Assembly: GCA_028712475.1 (NCBI GenBank)
Contig: JAQTQB010000004.1
Coordinates: 131,368-195,367, forward strand
Reading direction: 5' to 3'
DNA: 64,000 nt
DNA from: Verrucomicrobiales bacterium
Lineage (GTDB): Bacteria; Verrucomicrobiota; Verrucomicrobiia; Limisphaerales; UBA11358
Shown here: positions 27,536 to 34,597 of the stretch, piece by piece
How positions within the stretch are numbered: position 1 is the first letter of the stretch
Layout: each line of letters opens with the position of its first letter
Program-made: the position numbers and the translations under genes
Notes under the pieces: model-generated
What the model was told of the DNA's origin: nothing
Seen by the model: the letters and a program-made list of their open reading frames with translations, nothing else
Databases searched by the model: none

Positions 27536-27552
27536 CGGCAGACTGCCGCTAC
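27536..27552 (-). repeat. Solitary REP-like hairpin (GTAG + CGGCAGTCTGCCG)
   Basis: Read on the minus strand: GTAG directly followed by CGGCAGTCTGCCG, a perfect small hairpin. It lies in the spacer between the MFS gene and purE. Confidence 0.55.
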
Positions 27553-27603
27553 AATTTTGCTGCTTGCCAAGCGGGCGATTTCTTCGCTCAATTTTGCCCG
27601 CCA

Positions 27604-28104
27604 ATGAAGAAATCATCTAACAAACAAGTCGTCGGCATTTTGATGGGCAGCGATTCCGACTGGCCGATCATGAAAGCCGCCGCCGAGACATTGACGGAAT
27701 TCGGCGTGGTCTCGGAAGCCAAAGTGATCTCCGCCCATCGCGATCCGCGCGGCCTTGAAGAATATGCGAGCGCAGCCATCAAACGCGGCTTGCGCGTCAT
27801 CATCGCGGGCGCGGGCGGCGCGGCGCATCTGCCGGGCGTCACGGCGGCGTCCACGACGTTGCCCGTCATCGGCGTGCCGATCCAGGGCAAGACCTTGGAC
27901 GGAATGGATTCGCTGCTCTCAATTGTCCAAATGCCGCCGGGCGTTCCCGTGGCGACGGTGGGTGTCAACGCCGCGAAGAACGCAGGGATTCTGGCGGTTC
28001 AGATTCTCGCTACGGGTGATGCGCGATTGCAAAAGGCGCTGCTCAATTTCAAGGTGAAGCTCACCGCCGAATCGCGTGCGAAGAACAAAACGCTGGCACG
28101 TTGA
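27604..28104 (+). CDS. purE: N5-carboxyaminoimidazole ribonucleotide mutase
   Basis: The track ORF starts at 27361, but family homology begins at the Met at 27604, giving 166 residues, normal for PurE class [19 protein letters not shown] and [12 protein letters not shown] are the active-site motifs. It rearranges N5-CAIR to CAIR in purine synthesis. No purK follows. Instead a beta-carbonic anhydrase gene begins 3 bp after the stop, a meaningful pairing because the N5-CAIR step consumes bicarbonate. Confidence 0.96.
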   Translation: MKKSSNKQVVGILMGSDSDWPIMKAAAETLTEFGVVSEAKVISAHRDPRGLEEYASAAIKRGLRVIIAGAGGAAHLPGVTAASTTLPVIGVPIQGKTLDGMDSLLSIVQMPPGVPVATVGVNAAKNAGILAVQILATGDARLQKALLNFKVKLTAESRAKNKTLAR

Positions 28105-28107
28105 ATT

Positions 28108-28746
28108 ATGGAACGGCTCATCGAAGGCGTTCATCGTTTTCACAACGACGAGTTCGGCAATTACCGGAAGCTGTTCCGCAAGCTCTCGCAGGAGGGGCAG
28201 AATCCGCACACCTTGTTCATCACCTGCTCGGATTCGCGCGTGCTGGCGGAACTCATCACGCAGAGCAAGCCGGGCGATTTGTTTGTCGTCAAAAACGTCG
28301 GCAACATCATTCCGCCCGCCGGCGTGACCGGCAGCACCAATTCCACCGCCGCCGCGATTGAGTTCGCCGTGGAGACCTTGCGCGTCAGCGACATCGTGGT
28401 GTGCGGCCATACGCAATGCGGCGCAATGACGGCGTTGCTCGGCGGGTTGCCGGATAACAGTTCGATGCCGCACTTGCGCGAATGGCTCAAGCTTGCCGCG
28501 CCCGTGAGCGAAATCATGCGTTCCCAATACGTTCATCTCCGCGACGAAGCCAGCCGGGTCAATGCCGCCGGCGAAGAAAATGTCCTGTTTGGACTGGAAA
28601 ATCTGCACAGCTACCATTGCGTGCAGGAACGGTTGATGGACGGCACCTTGCGGCTGCACGGCTGGTTTTTCAAGATCGCCACGGCGGAACTGTTCGCTTA
28701 CGACCCGGAGACAAAACAATTTCTGCGGCTCGTCGCCGAAGGTTAA
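28108..28746 (+). CDS. Beta-class carbonic anhydrase
   Basis: 212 residues. Zinc ligands are in CSDSRV (Cys, with the Asp/Arg dyad) and GHTQCGAM (His and Cys). It interconverts CO2 and bicarbonate in the cytoplasm. Separated from purE by only 3 bp, it is almost certainly co-transcribed and may supply bicarbonate for purine and other carboxylations. Length and motif order are those of the plant-like/CynT subgroup. Confidence 0.95.
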   Translation: MERLIEGVHRFHNDEFGNYRKLFRKLSQEGQNPHTLFITCSDSRVLAELITQSKPGDLFVVKNVGNIIPPAGVTGSTNSTAAAIEFAVETLRVSDIVVCGHTQCGAMTALLGGLPDNSSMPHLREWLKLAAPVSEIMRSQYVHLRDEASRVNAAGEENVLFGLENLHSYHCVQERLMDGTLRLHGWFFKIATAELFAYDPETKQFLRLVAEG

Positions 28747-28764
28747 GAATGACGTCGCATGAAT

Positions 28765-28931
28765 GTAGCGGCGGGCGTCCCGCCTGCCGTAGAGCCGTGG
28801 CGTCCCGCCCGGCGGAAAAAACCTCCGCCGGAACAACACCTTCGAATTGTTTGGAACCGTGAAATCTGCGAGCGTTTTTTCCGGGCGGCGAGACGCCAGC
28901 CCTCTACGTCAGGCCAGAGTCCCGACGCTAC
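28765..28931. repeat. REP/BIME-like repeat cluster, family C
   Basis: The cluster starts GTAGCGGCGGGC with a stem closing at GCCTGCCG and ends ...GACGCTAC, so GTAG-hairpin units face each other. A further unit near 28900 (CTCTACGTC) is in the same orientation as the right end. It fills the space between the carbonic anhydrase and uppS stop codons. Confidence 0.75.
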
Positions 28932-28936
28932 AAATT

Positions 28937-29686
28937 TCAAACTCCGCCGAAGCGACGGTTGCGCTTGGCGTATTCCTCCAGCGCGGCAATAAATTGCGGT
29001 TTCTTAAAATCCGGCCAGAGCGTCGGGGTGACGACCAGTTCCGCATAGGAAATCTGCCACAGCAGAAAATTGCTCACGCGCATCTCGCCGCTGGTGCGGA
29101 TGAGCAGATCTGGATCCGGCACATTGCGCGTCCACAAGTGGTCGGAAATGACTTTCTCCGTGATGTCGGCGGGATCGAGTTTGCCGGACTTGACCTTCTG
29201 CGCGATTTGCCGGACGCCTTCGACAATCTCGATGCGGCTGCTGTAACTCAATGCCATGATGAGCGTCAGGCCGTTGTTCTTGGAAAGCGTGGCGATGGAT
29301 TTGGCGAGATGCTCCTGCACATTGTCCGGCAGCCGATGGATCTGGCCGATGACTTCAAGCCGGACGTTATTTTTGTTCAGGTCCTTCGTCTCGGTCTTGA
29401 GATAGTGGACGAGATACTTCATCAGCGCGTCCACCTCGTCCTTGGGCCGATTCCAGTTCTCGGCGGAAAATGCGTAGAGCGTGAGATACTTGATGCCGAG
29501 TTCGCCCGCCGTGCGGATGATTTCGCGGGCCGAATCCGCGCCGCGCCGGTGCCCCTCGATGCGCGGCAGATGGCGCGACTTCGCCCAACGCCCGTTGCCG
29601 TCCATGATCACCGCGACGTGGCGCGGAAGATTGGCGGCGGCTTCGGAACTCAAGCTGGTTGGAGAGGCGCTCATTTGATTAACCAC
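28937..29686 (-). CDS. uppS: Isoprenyl transferase (undecaprenyl diphosphate synthase)
   Basis: Up to 249 residues of the cis-prenyltransferase family. The diphosphate-binding MDGNGRWA, the HRRGAD box, TLYAFSAENWNRP and the C-terminal RTSGEMRVSNFLLWQ are all present. The enzyme makes the C55 lipid carrier for peptidoglycan and polysaccharide synthesis at the membrane. The track start is a GTG; an ATG four codons in (29674) is equally plausible. It follows the 110-residue unknown gene closely on the same strand. Alternative products such as shorter cis-prenyl chains cannot be excluded. Confidence 0.95.
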   Translation of the reverse strand: MVNQMSASPTSLSSEAAANLPRHVAVIMDGNGRWAKSRHLPRIEGHRRGADSAREIIRTAGELGIKYLTLYAFSAENWNRPKDEVDALMKYLVHYLKTETKDLNKNNVRLEVIGQIHRLPDNVQEHLAKSIATLSKNNGLTLIMALSYSSRIEIVEGVRQIAQKVKSGKLDPADITEKVISDHLWTRNVPDPDLLIRTSGEMRVSNFLLWQISYAELVVTPTLWPDFKKPQFIAALEEYAKRNRRFGGV

Positions 29687-29689
29687 AGA

Positions 29690-30022
29690 TTAGGCGGATT
29701 GTGAAAGCGAATACGCCTGATCAATAACGGTTCGTGCCGCCCTGTAAAAAGCTCGCGGGCTGGAATCAACATCATGTTCAGTAATTTCCACGATCCAAAT
29801 GCTCCCGGTTTTTGGAAATTCCGGAAACCGGGCCGCCATCCCGTCTTCAATGCCCATGATGATGGCGCTGCGATATTCTTCTGGCGGAGCAACCCTGAAA
29901 TGAATGCCCGGCGCCACGTTGTAATGAAATTGCACACGCAACCCGGCGGCTTCCATGCGAGTGCCAATATGCTGCCTAAAGTAGCAATAAACTTCAATTT
30001 CTCCCGGCGCGAAATAAGGCAT
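29690..30022 (-). CDS. Hypothetical protein upstream of uppS
   Basis: 110 residues. The pattern is beta-alpha-beta (EVYCYFRQHIGTRMEAAGLRVQFHYNV, then PEEYRSAIIMGIEDGMAARF, then IWIVEITEHDVDSSPRAFYRAARTVI), reminiscent of the ribosomal S5/EF-G domain IV fold, but I cannot name a family. It is just upstream of uppS and 85 bp downstream of purA, all on the minus strand, so it may be in a purA-X-uppS transcript. Confidence 0.65.
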   Translation of the reverse strand: MPYFAPGEIEVYCYFRQHIGTRMEAAGLRVQFHYNVAPGIHFRVAPPEEYRSAIIMGIEDGMAARFPEFPKTGSIWIVEITEHDVDSSPRAFYRAARTVIDQAYSLSQSA

Positions 30023-30106
30023 AAGTCTGACTGTAAATTACACGAATTCCGCTGATTATAAAATAATAAACTGCGCATTCTATGAAATTTACAGGCGGCT
30101 TTCAGC

Positions 30107-31378
30107 TCAAACAAAAATCGTCTGGTCGCGCCCCGGCCCGATGGACGCGATGAACAAGTTCGCATCCGTCAATCCCGCGATAGCCTTCAAATACTCGCGC
30201 GCTTTGATCGGCAGGTCTTTGAACGTGCGCGCCTTGTCGGTCGGCGTGCGCCAGCCTTCGAACTCGACGTAAACCGGAACGCATTGAGCGAGAATTTCGG
30301 CGTCGTTCGGCACGAAGTCGTATTGCTTCCTGCCGTGGCGATACGCGACGCAAACCTTGATCGTCTCCACCGTGTCGAGGCCGTCGAGATTCGTGATGGC
30401 AAGATCATCAATGCCGTTGACCATCGTCGCGTGGCGTGTCGCAACGGAATCAAACCAGCCGCAGCGGCGCGCGCGACCGGTCGTCGCACCGAATTCGCGG
30501 CCCATGCCGTGCAGCAAATCGGAAATCTCGGAGTTCTCCGTCGGCAGCGGCCCTTCGCCGACGCGCGTGGTGTAAGCCTTCATCACGCCGACCACGCGAT
30601 CCATGCGATGCGGCGGCACGCCGGAACCCGTGCAAGCGCCGCCAGCCGTCGTATTCGATGACGTGACGAACGGATAGGTGCCGTGGTCAATGTCAAGGAA
30701 TGTCCCCTGCGCGCCCTCGAACAAAATGTCCGCCTGATTGCGGATCGCGTTGTGCAAAAGAACCACGGTGTTCGTCACAAACGGCTTGAGATATTTTCCG
30801 GCGGCGTTGTAATCCGCGAAAACCTTTTTAAACGACAGCGGTTTCGCACCCAGCGATTTGAGAACGATGTTGTTCTCCTTGATGCGGGCGGAAAGCTTGG
30901 CTTCGAGACGGACCGGGTCAACCAGATCATTCACGCGCAAACCAACACGCGCGGCCTTGTCGCCGTAAGCCGGGCCGATGCCGCGCTTGGTCGTGCCGAT
31001 CTTGTTTTTGCCCTTGATGACTTCGCGCTGCGCGTCGAGTTCGCGATGATACGGGAACACGACGTGCGCGGTTTCGCTCAAAAGGAAATTTTTAGGGCTG
31101 ACCTTGACGCCGATTTTTTTCAGCCCTTCGATCTCGCTGACGAGGCCGAGCGGATCCACGACCACGCCGTTGCCGATGACGCAGAGCTTGTTCTTGCGCA
31201 GGATGCCGGACGGCACGAGATGCAAAACATATTTCTGCCTGCCGATATAAACCGTGTGGCCGGCGTTGTTGCCGCCGGCGTAGCGGACGACGATGTCCGC
31301 CTGCTCGGTGAGCACGTCAATGATTTTGCCTTTGCCTTCATCGCCCCACTGGGCGCCGACGAGAATTGTGTTTGCCAT
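30107..31378 (-). CDS. purA: Adenylosuccinate synthase
   Basis: 423 residues, the usual length. The GTP-binding N-terminus GAQWGDEGKGKIID and the RYAGGNNAGHT block carry the catalytic Asp and His, and PVYVEFEGW is at the C-terminus. It converts IMP plus aspartate to adenylosuccinate with GTP. The second purine gene in this stretch (purE is 2 kb away on the other strand). Confidence 0.97.
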   Translation of the reverse strand: MANTILVGAQWGDEGKGKIIDVLTEQADIVVRYAGGNNAGHTVYIGRQKYVLHLVPSGILRKNKLCVIGNGVVVDPLGLVSEIEGLKKIGVKVSPKNFLLSETAHVVFPYHRELDAQREVIKGKNKIGTTKRGIGPAYGDKAARVGLRVNDLVDPVRLEAKLSARIKENNIVLKSLGAKPLSFKKVFADYNAAGKYLKPFVTNTVVLLHNAIRNQADILFEGAQGTFLDIDHGTYPFVTSSNTTAGGACTGSGVPPHRMDRVVGVMKAYTTRVGEGPLPTENSEISDLLHGMGREFGATTGRARRCGWFDSVATRHATMVNGIDDLAITNLDGLDTVETIKVCVAYRHGRKQYDFVPNDAEILAQCVPVYVEFEGWRTPTDKARTFKDLPIKAREYLKAIAGLTDANLFIASIGPGRDQTIFV

Positions 31379-31396
31379 AAATTTTTATTTTTTTGC

Positions 31397-31420
31397 GGCG
31401 GCGCAGCAGCGCCGCCCTAC
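31397..31420 (-). repeat. Solitary REP-like hairpin (GTAG + GGCGGCGC stem)
   Basis: On the minus strand: GTAG followed by GGCGGCGCtgctGCGCCGCC, a perfect 8-bp stem with a 4-base loop. It lies upstream of purA, between purA and the frr terminator. Confidence 0.7.
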
Positions 31421-31430
31421 CGCCGACAAT

Positions 31431-31455
31431 AAAAATCCCCGGACATGATCCGGGG
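31431..31455 (-). terminator. Rho-independent terminator of frr
   Basis: On the minus strand: CCCCGGA / TCCGGGG stem with a short loop, then ATTTTT. Placed about 100 bp beyond the frr stop and before the purA leader. Confidence 0.75.
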
Positions 31456-31555
31456 CAAAGCGGCGGGGTCTTTGCCGGAAGAAGTTAGAAAACTGCGGCG
31501 GGCGTGTCAATTAAATGAGCGGGTGGATTGCTGCGCAGTTTGGAGCGCCGCACGA

Positions 31556-32116
31556 TCAAACCGTCAAAATTTCTTTTTCTTTGTGCGCAAGGTGCGCGTC
31601 AATCTTGGCGATGTATTGGTCGGTCAGCTTCTGGATTTCCTTCTCCGTCTTTTCCTGGTCCTCTTCACTGGTCTCGTGCGCTTTGACCGCTTTTTTCAGA
31701 AGTTCCATCGCGTCGCGGCGGACGTGGCGCACGGCCACGCGGCTGTCCTCGGCCATCTTCTTGGTGATCTTCACGAACTCCTGACGGCGTTCTGCGCTCA
31801 ATTCCGGGAACGAGACGCGGATGATTTTTCCCTGCACGACCGGAGAGAGGCCGAGGTTCGCCTTCTGGATCGCCTTCTCAATGGCCTGGATGCCGGTTAT
31901 GTCCCACGGCTGCACGACCAGCATGCGGGCTTCCGGCGTGGTGATGCCCGCAAGTTCGCGCAGGCGCATCTGCGAACCGTAAACCTCCACCAAGATGTTT
32001 TCGATGAGCGACGCGGACGCCTTGCCCGTGCGCACGCCGGCGAATTCGTTGACCACGACCTGCTCGGTCTTGATCATTTTCTCTTCCGCTTCCATCAAGA
32101 TTTCATCGGATGACAT
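31556..32116 (-). CDS. frr: Ribosome recycling factor
   Basis: 186 residues with the typical RRF signature VRTGKASASLIENILVEVYGS and the long helical domain (HVRRDAMELLKKAVKAHETSEED). With EF-G it splits post-termination ribosomes. No pyrH or tsf gene adjoins it here. A terminator follows, suggesting a short transcript. Confidence 0.97.
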   Translation of the reverse strand: MSSDEILMEAEEKMIKTEQVVVNEFAGVRTGKASASLIENILVEVYGSQMRLRELAGITTPEARMLVVQPWDITGIQAIEKAIQKANLGLSPVVQGKIIRVSFPELSAERRQEFVKITKKMAEDSRVAVRHVRRDAMELLKKAVKAHETSEEDQEKTEKEIQKLTDQYIAKIDAHLAHKEKEILTV

Positions 32117-32194
32117 AATGCGGTCAGGCTAACAATGAAACTGTGGCTGGTCTAATGAAAATTAAACCGCCTTCTGCCGGTTGGGAACCGATCC

Positions 32195-32560
32195 TTACAA
32201 CTCCAGCACCCTCGCCGCCTCCGTCATCGTTGCGCAGGTGACGATGCGGATTTTTTTCGAGTAATGAAACAGACCGATGATTTTAAGGCCGATGTCTTTT
32301 GAAGGATCGGAGATTACGCGCACCACCCGTTCGAGGCCGCGCTGCTCCAGCATTTCCATCGTCTTGCCGATAATCCCCTCGCAGGCGATGTCCATGGATT
32401 CCAGCCGGCCCAAATCCGCGAGCATTTCAAAACCGTCGGGAAATTCCGCCAGCAACGCCACCACCTCGGGATAACCGCGCTCCAGTTCCGCCACCGTCAC
32501 CTTGTCAATGTAACTCAAATGCAACAACCGCCGTGCCTTGTTCGTCGTCGCCAAAAACAT
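32195..32560 (-). CDS. STAS/SpoIIAA-like protein
   Basis: 121 residues. The alternating beta-alpha pattern (LLHLSYIDKVTVAELERG, GFEMLADLGRLESMD, RVVRVISDPSKDIG, IRIVTCATMTEAARVL) resembles SpoIIAA/STAS folds, including the ISDPSKDIG loop seen in a conserved environmental subgroup. These domains usually bind a partner kinase or anti-sigma factor. None is adjacent. It sits alone between frr and the MurQ-like gene. Confidence 0.55.
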   Translation of the reverse strand: MFLATTNKARRLLHLSYIDKVTVAELERGYPEVVALLAEFPDGFEMLADLGRLESMDIACEGIIGKTMEMLEQRGLERVVRVISDPSKDIGLKIIGLFHYSKKIRIVTCATMTEAARVLEL

Positions 32561-32656
32561 GAGCAGACTTTAGCCCAACACGTGTGAAATGCCAAACCTG
32601 CAGAATCGCGACTAACAGGAGGTTGAATGCACTCATTGAAAAGGCATCTTGTTCCT

Positions 32657-34537
32657 TCAGGTCAGCACGACTTGCTTCAACTTTTGTTCCGCCTGCTCAT
32701 TCGTCAGCTTCTCTTTTGCACGCAGCACGGCCATGCCCACTACCGGCGGATACGCCTGGTCCGCCTTCATGCGCGGCTCGACGTATTCGATGATCTCAAA
32801 CAGCAGCGCGTTGGCCGCTTCGTAATTCATGTCCGTCAGCTTGGTGATGTAACGTGTCGCGCGGTCAATCAGCTTCAGATTGCTCGGCACCACCCAGACC
32901 ATGTAATTGCCCATCACGCGGCCCAGCCGGACCATCGTGCAGGTGGAGAGCGCGTTCATCACCAGCTTCACCGCCACGCGCGTCACGCCGTCCAAAAGTA
33001 AATCCGTGTGCGGGACGGGAACAAAAACCATCGCATCAGGCGGGGCGAGCGTCCCCGAGAGCCAGAAATCACTTAAAGCAACGGCTTGCCGGGAGTCTCG
33101 CCCCACCGCTTCATTTGCAAAACAAATCACGCCCGTTTGTGCGCCGGCCTTCCGCGCGGCTTCGAGCTGTGAACGCTGGAAATTTTCCGGCGAACTGAAA
33201 TTTTCCAGTTCCGTTTCGTTCAGGACGGCCACCGCGCAATCGCCCGCGCCCGGCGGACGCTGCCGCACGCCGTCCAGCCCGATGCGAAACCGCATCAGTT
33301 CCGCCGCGCTGATTTTGTGCATGATTTCCCGCGTGCGCGCCACCTTGTCACCACCTACCAGCGCGCCGGTTTCCGCCTCGCTCCATTCCACGCAGCGCGG
33401 GGCGCGTTTCAAAATGCTCCGCCACGCGGACGCCGCGTCCGGCTCCGGCAAAAACAAATACGCCCAGGATTCGGTCGCCGTCGCGTCGTCAAACTTGCGG
33501 AACGGCGGCGTGCAATACGTCGGTGAACGCTCGGTCGTGTCCGTCAAAACGTCCGCGCCAAAGCGGCCGGCGAAGTAATTATTTTTGTGGCCACCGCGAT
33601 AAACCGATTCCTCCAGGGCGACGAGCTTCGCCAATTGCGCGAGAAATTCCGGCGACTTCAGGCCCGCGTGCATTTCAGCCATTTTTTCCAAGAAAGTTTC
33701 AGGGACGGACGCCGACGCGACTCCGGTCAAATCCCTCACGACCATTTCCAAAACCGTGAGCATCACGCAAAGCTGGATCGAGGTAGCCTGCATCCGCGTG
33801 GAACCGGTGATCGCCATCGGCCCGGTCGTGAGGTTTATTTTCTCGATGCGCGCATCTTGAATGACTTCGCGGCTGCGTTCGACCGTCGCACAAAGAATGT
33901 CGTCGGGATTGTTATAGACGAAATAAACCTTCGCGCCCGCTTCAACGCCCGCCCACGCCGTGCCGATGACGAACGAGGTTTCGCCGCCTTCGGTGATGGC
34001 AAACACCACGTCCTTGGCCGACACGCCCAGATCGGCAATCTGCTTTTTGCCGAACGCGGTGAAGTCCTCGAAACCCTCGACAGATTTGATGAGCGCGTAA
34101 TCGCCGCCGGCCATGACGCTGAACGTGCGGTTTTCAAAATCCACCCCCTCGCCCATCTGATGGGAGAGGGTGGCCGTAGGCCGGGTGAGGGTTTTCTGTT
34201 GCTGCCAGAAATCGCGCCAGATGGAATCCAGCAGGATGCTCAAGCGCCCGGTCGAGCCGCAGCCGGTGAATAAAATCCGCCCGCCGTTTTTCAACGAACG
34301 CAAAATGGTTTCCTTCATCTCCCCCGCCCTGCCCGATTCCACAAACTCGCGGAATTTGCGAACCACGTCATCATCCACGTCAAAGAGCAGCTTGAGCGCG
34401 GCGACTATATCGCCCTTTGCCACTTCACTTAAACTGGCCGTGACAGGATGCGATGATTCCGTGACGAGTGCGCCAAGCTTGAACTGGCCGCTGATTTTCA
34501 GAAATTCTTCGGAACGCGCCTGCGAAAAGGAACTCAT
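32657..34537 (-). CDS. Two-SIS-domain sugar phosphate protein (MurQ/GCKR-like)
   Basis: 626 residues, about twice MurQ. The first SIS domain has RILFTGCGSTGRLSI and TEGGETSFVIG, followed by a second SIS-like half with a SHxD-free insertion (PVPHTDLLLDG, VVPSNLKLIDRATRYI). This is the layout of glucokinase regulatory protein/MurQ homologues: a MurNAc-6-phosphate etherase-like module plus a regulatory SIS. It may cleave the lactyl ether of MurNAc-6P or bind a sugar phosphate. Residues 116-131 (TLTRPTATLSHQMGEG) are coded by a palindromic repeat inserted in frame between a helix and the next strand. Confidence 0.8.
   Translation of the reverse strand: MSSFSQARSEEFLKISGQFKLGALVTESSHPVTASLSEVAKGDIVAALKLLFDVDDDVVRKFREFVESGRAGEMKETILRSLKNGGRILFTGCGSTGRLSILLDSIWRDFWQQQKTLTRPTATLSHQMGEGVDFENRTFSVMAGGDYALIKSVEGFEDFTAFGKKQIADLGVSAKDVVFAITEGGETSFVIGTAWAGVEAGAKVYFVYNNPDDILCATVERSREVIQDARIEKINLTTGPMAITGSTRMQATSIQLCVMLTVLEMVVRDLTGVASASVPETFLEKMAEMHAGLKSPEFLAQLAKLVALEESVYRGGHKNNYFAGRFGADVLTDTTERSPTYCTPPFRKFDDATATESWAYLFLPEPDAASAWRSILKRAPRCVEWSEAETGALVGGDKVARTREIMHKISAAELMRFRIGLDGVRQRPPGAGDCAVAVLNETELENFSSPENFQRSQLEAARKAGAQTGVICFANEAVGRDSRQAVALSDFWLSGTLAPPDAMVFVPVPHTDLLLDGVTRVAVKLVMNALSTCTMVRLGRVMGNYMVWVVPSNLKLIDRATRYITKLTDMNYEAANALLFEIIEYVEPRMKADQAYPPVVGMAVLRAKEKLTNEQAEQKLKQVVLT
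34144..34191. repeat. Palindromic repeat, family F, inside the MurQ-like coding sequence
   Basis: CCCTCGCCCATC / tgat / GGGAGAGGG with a following GGCCgtaGGCC hairpin and GGGTGAGGG. It translates in frame as LTRPTATLSHQMGEG, a phrase I recognise as a recurrent inserted peptide in this kind of genome. Confidence 0.75.
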
Positions 34538-34597
34538 GACGGGTGAGTTAATGCGATTGTCAACGGCGTGTCACGCCGATAGGTTTGTGCCGTCCAC

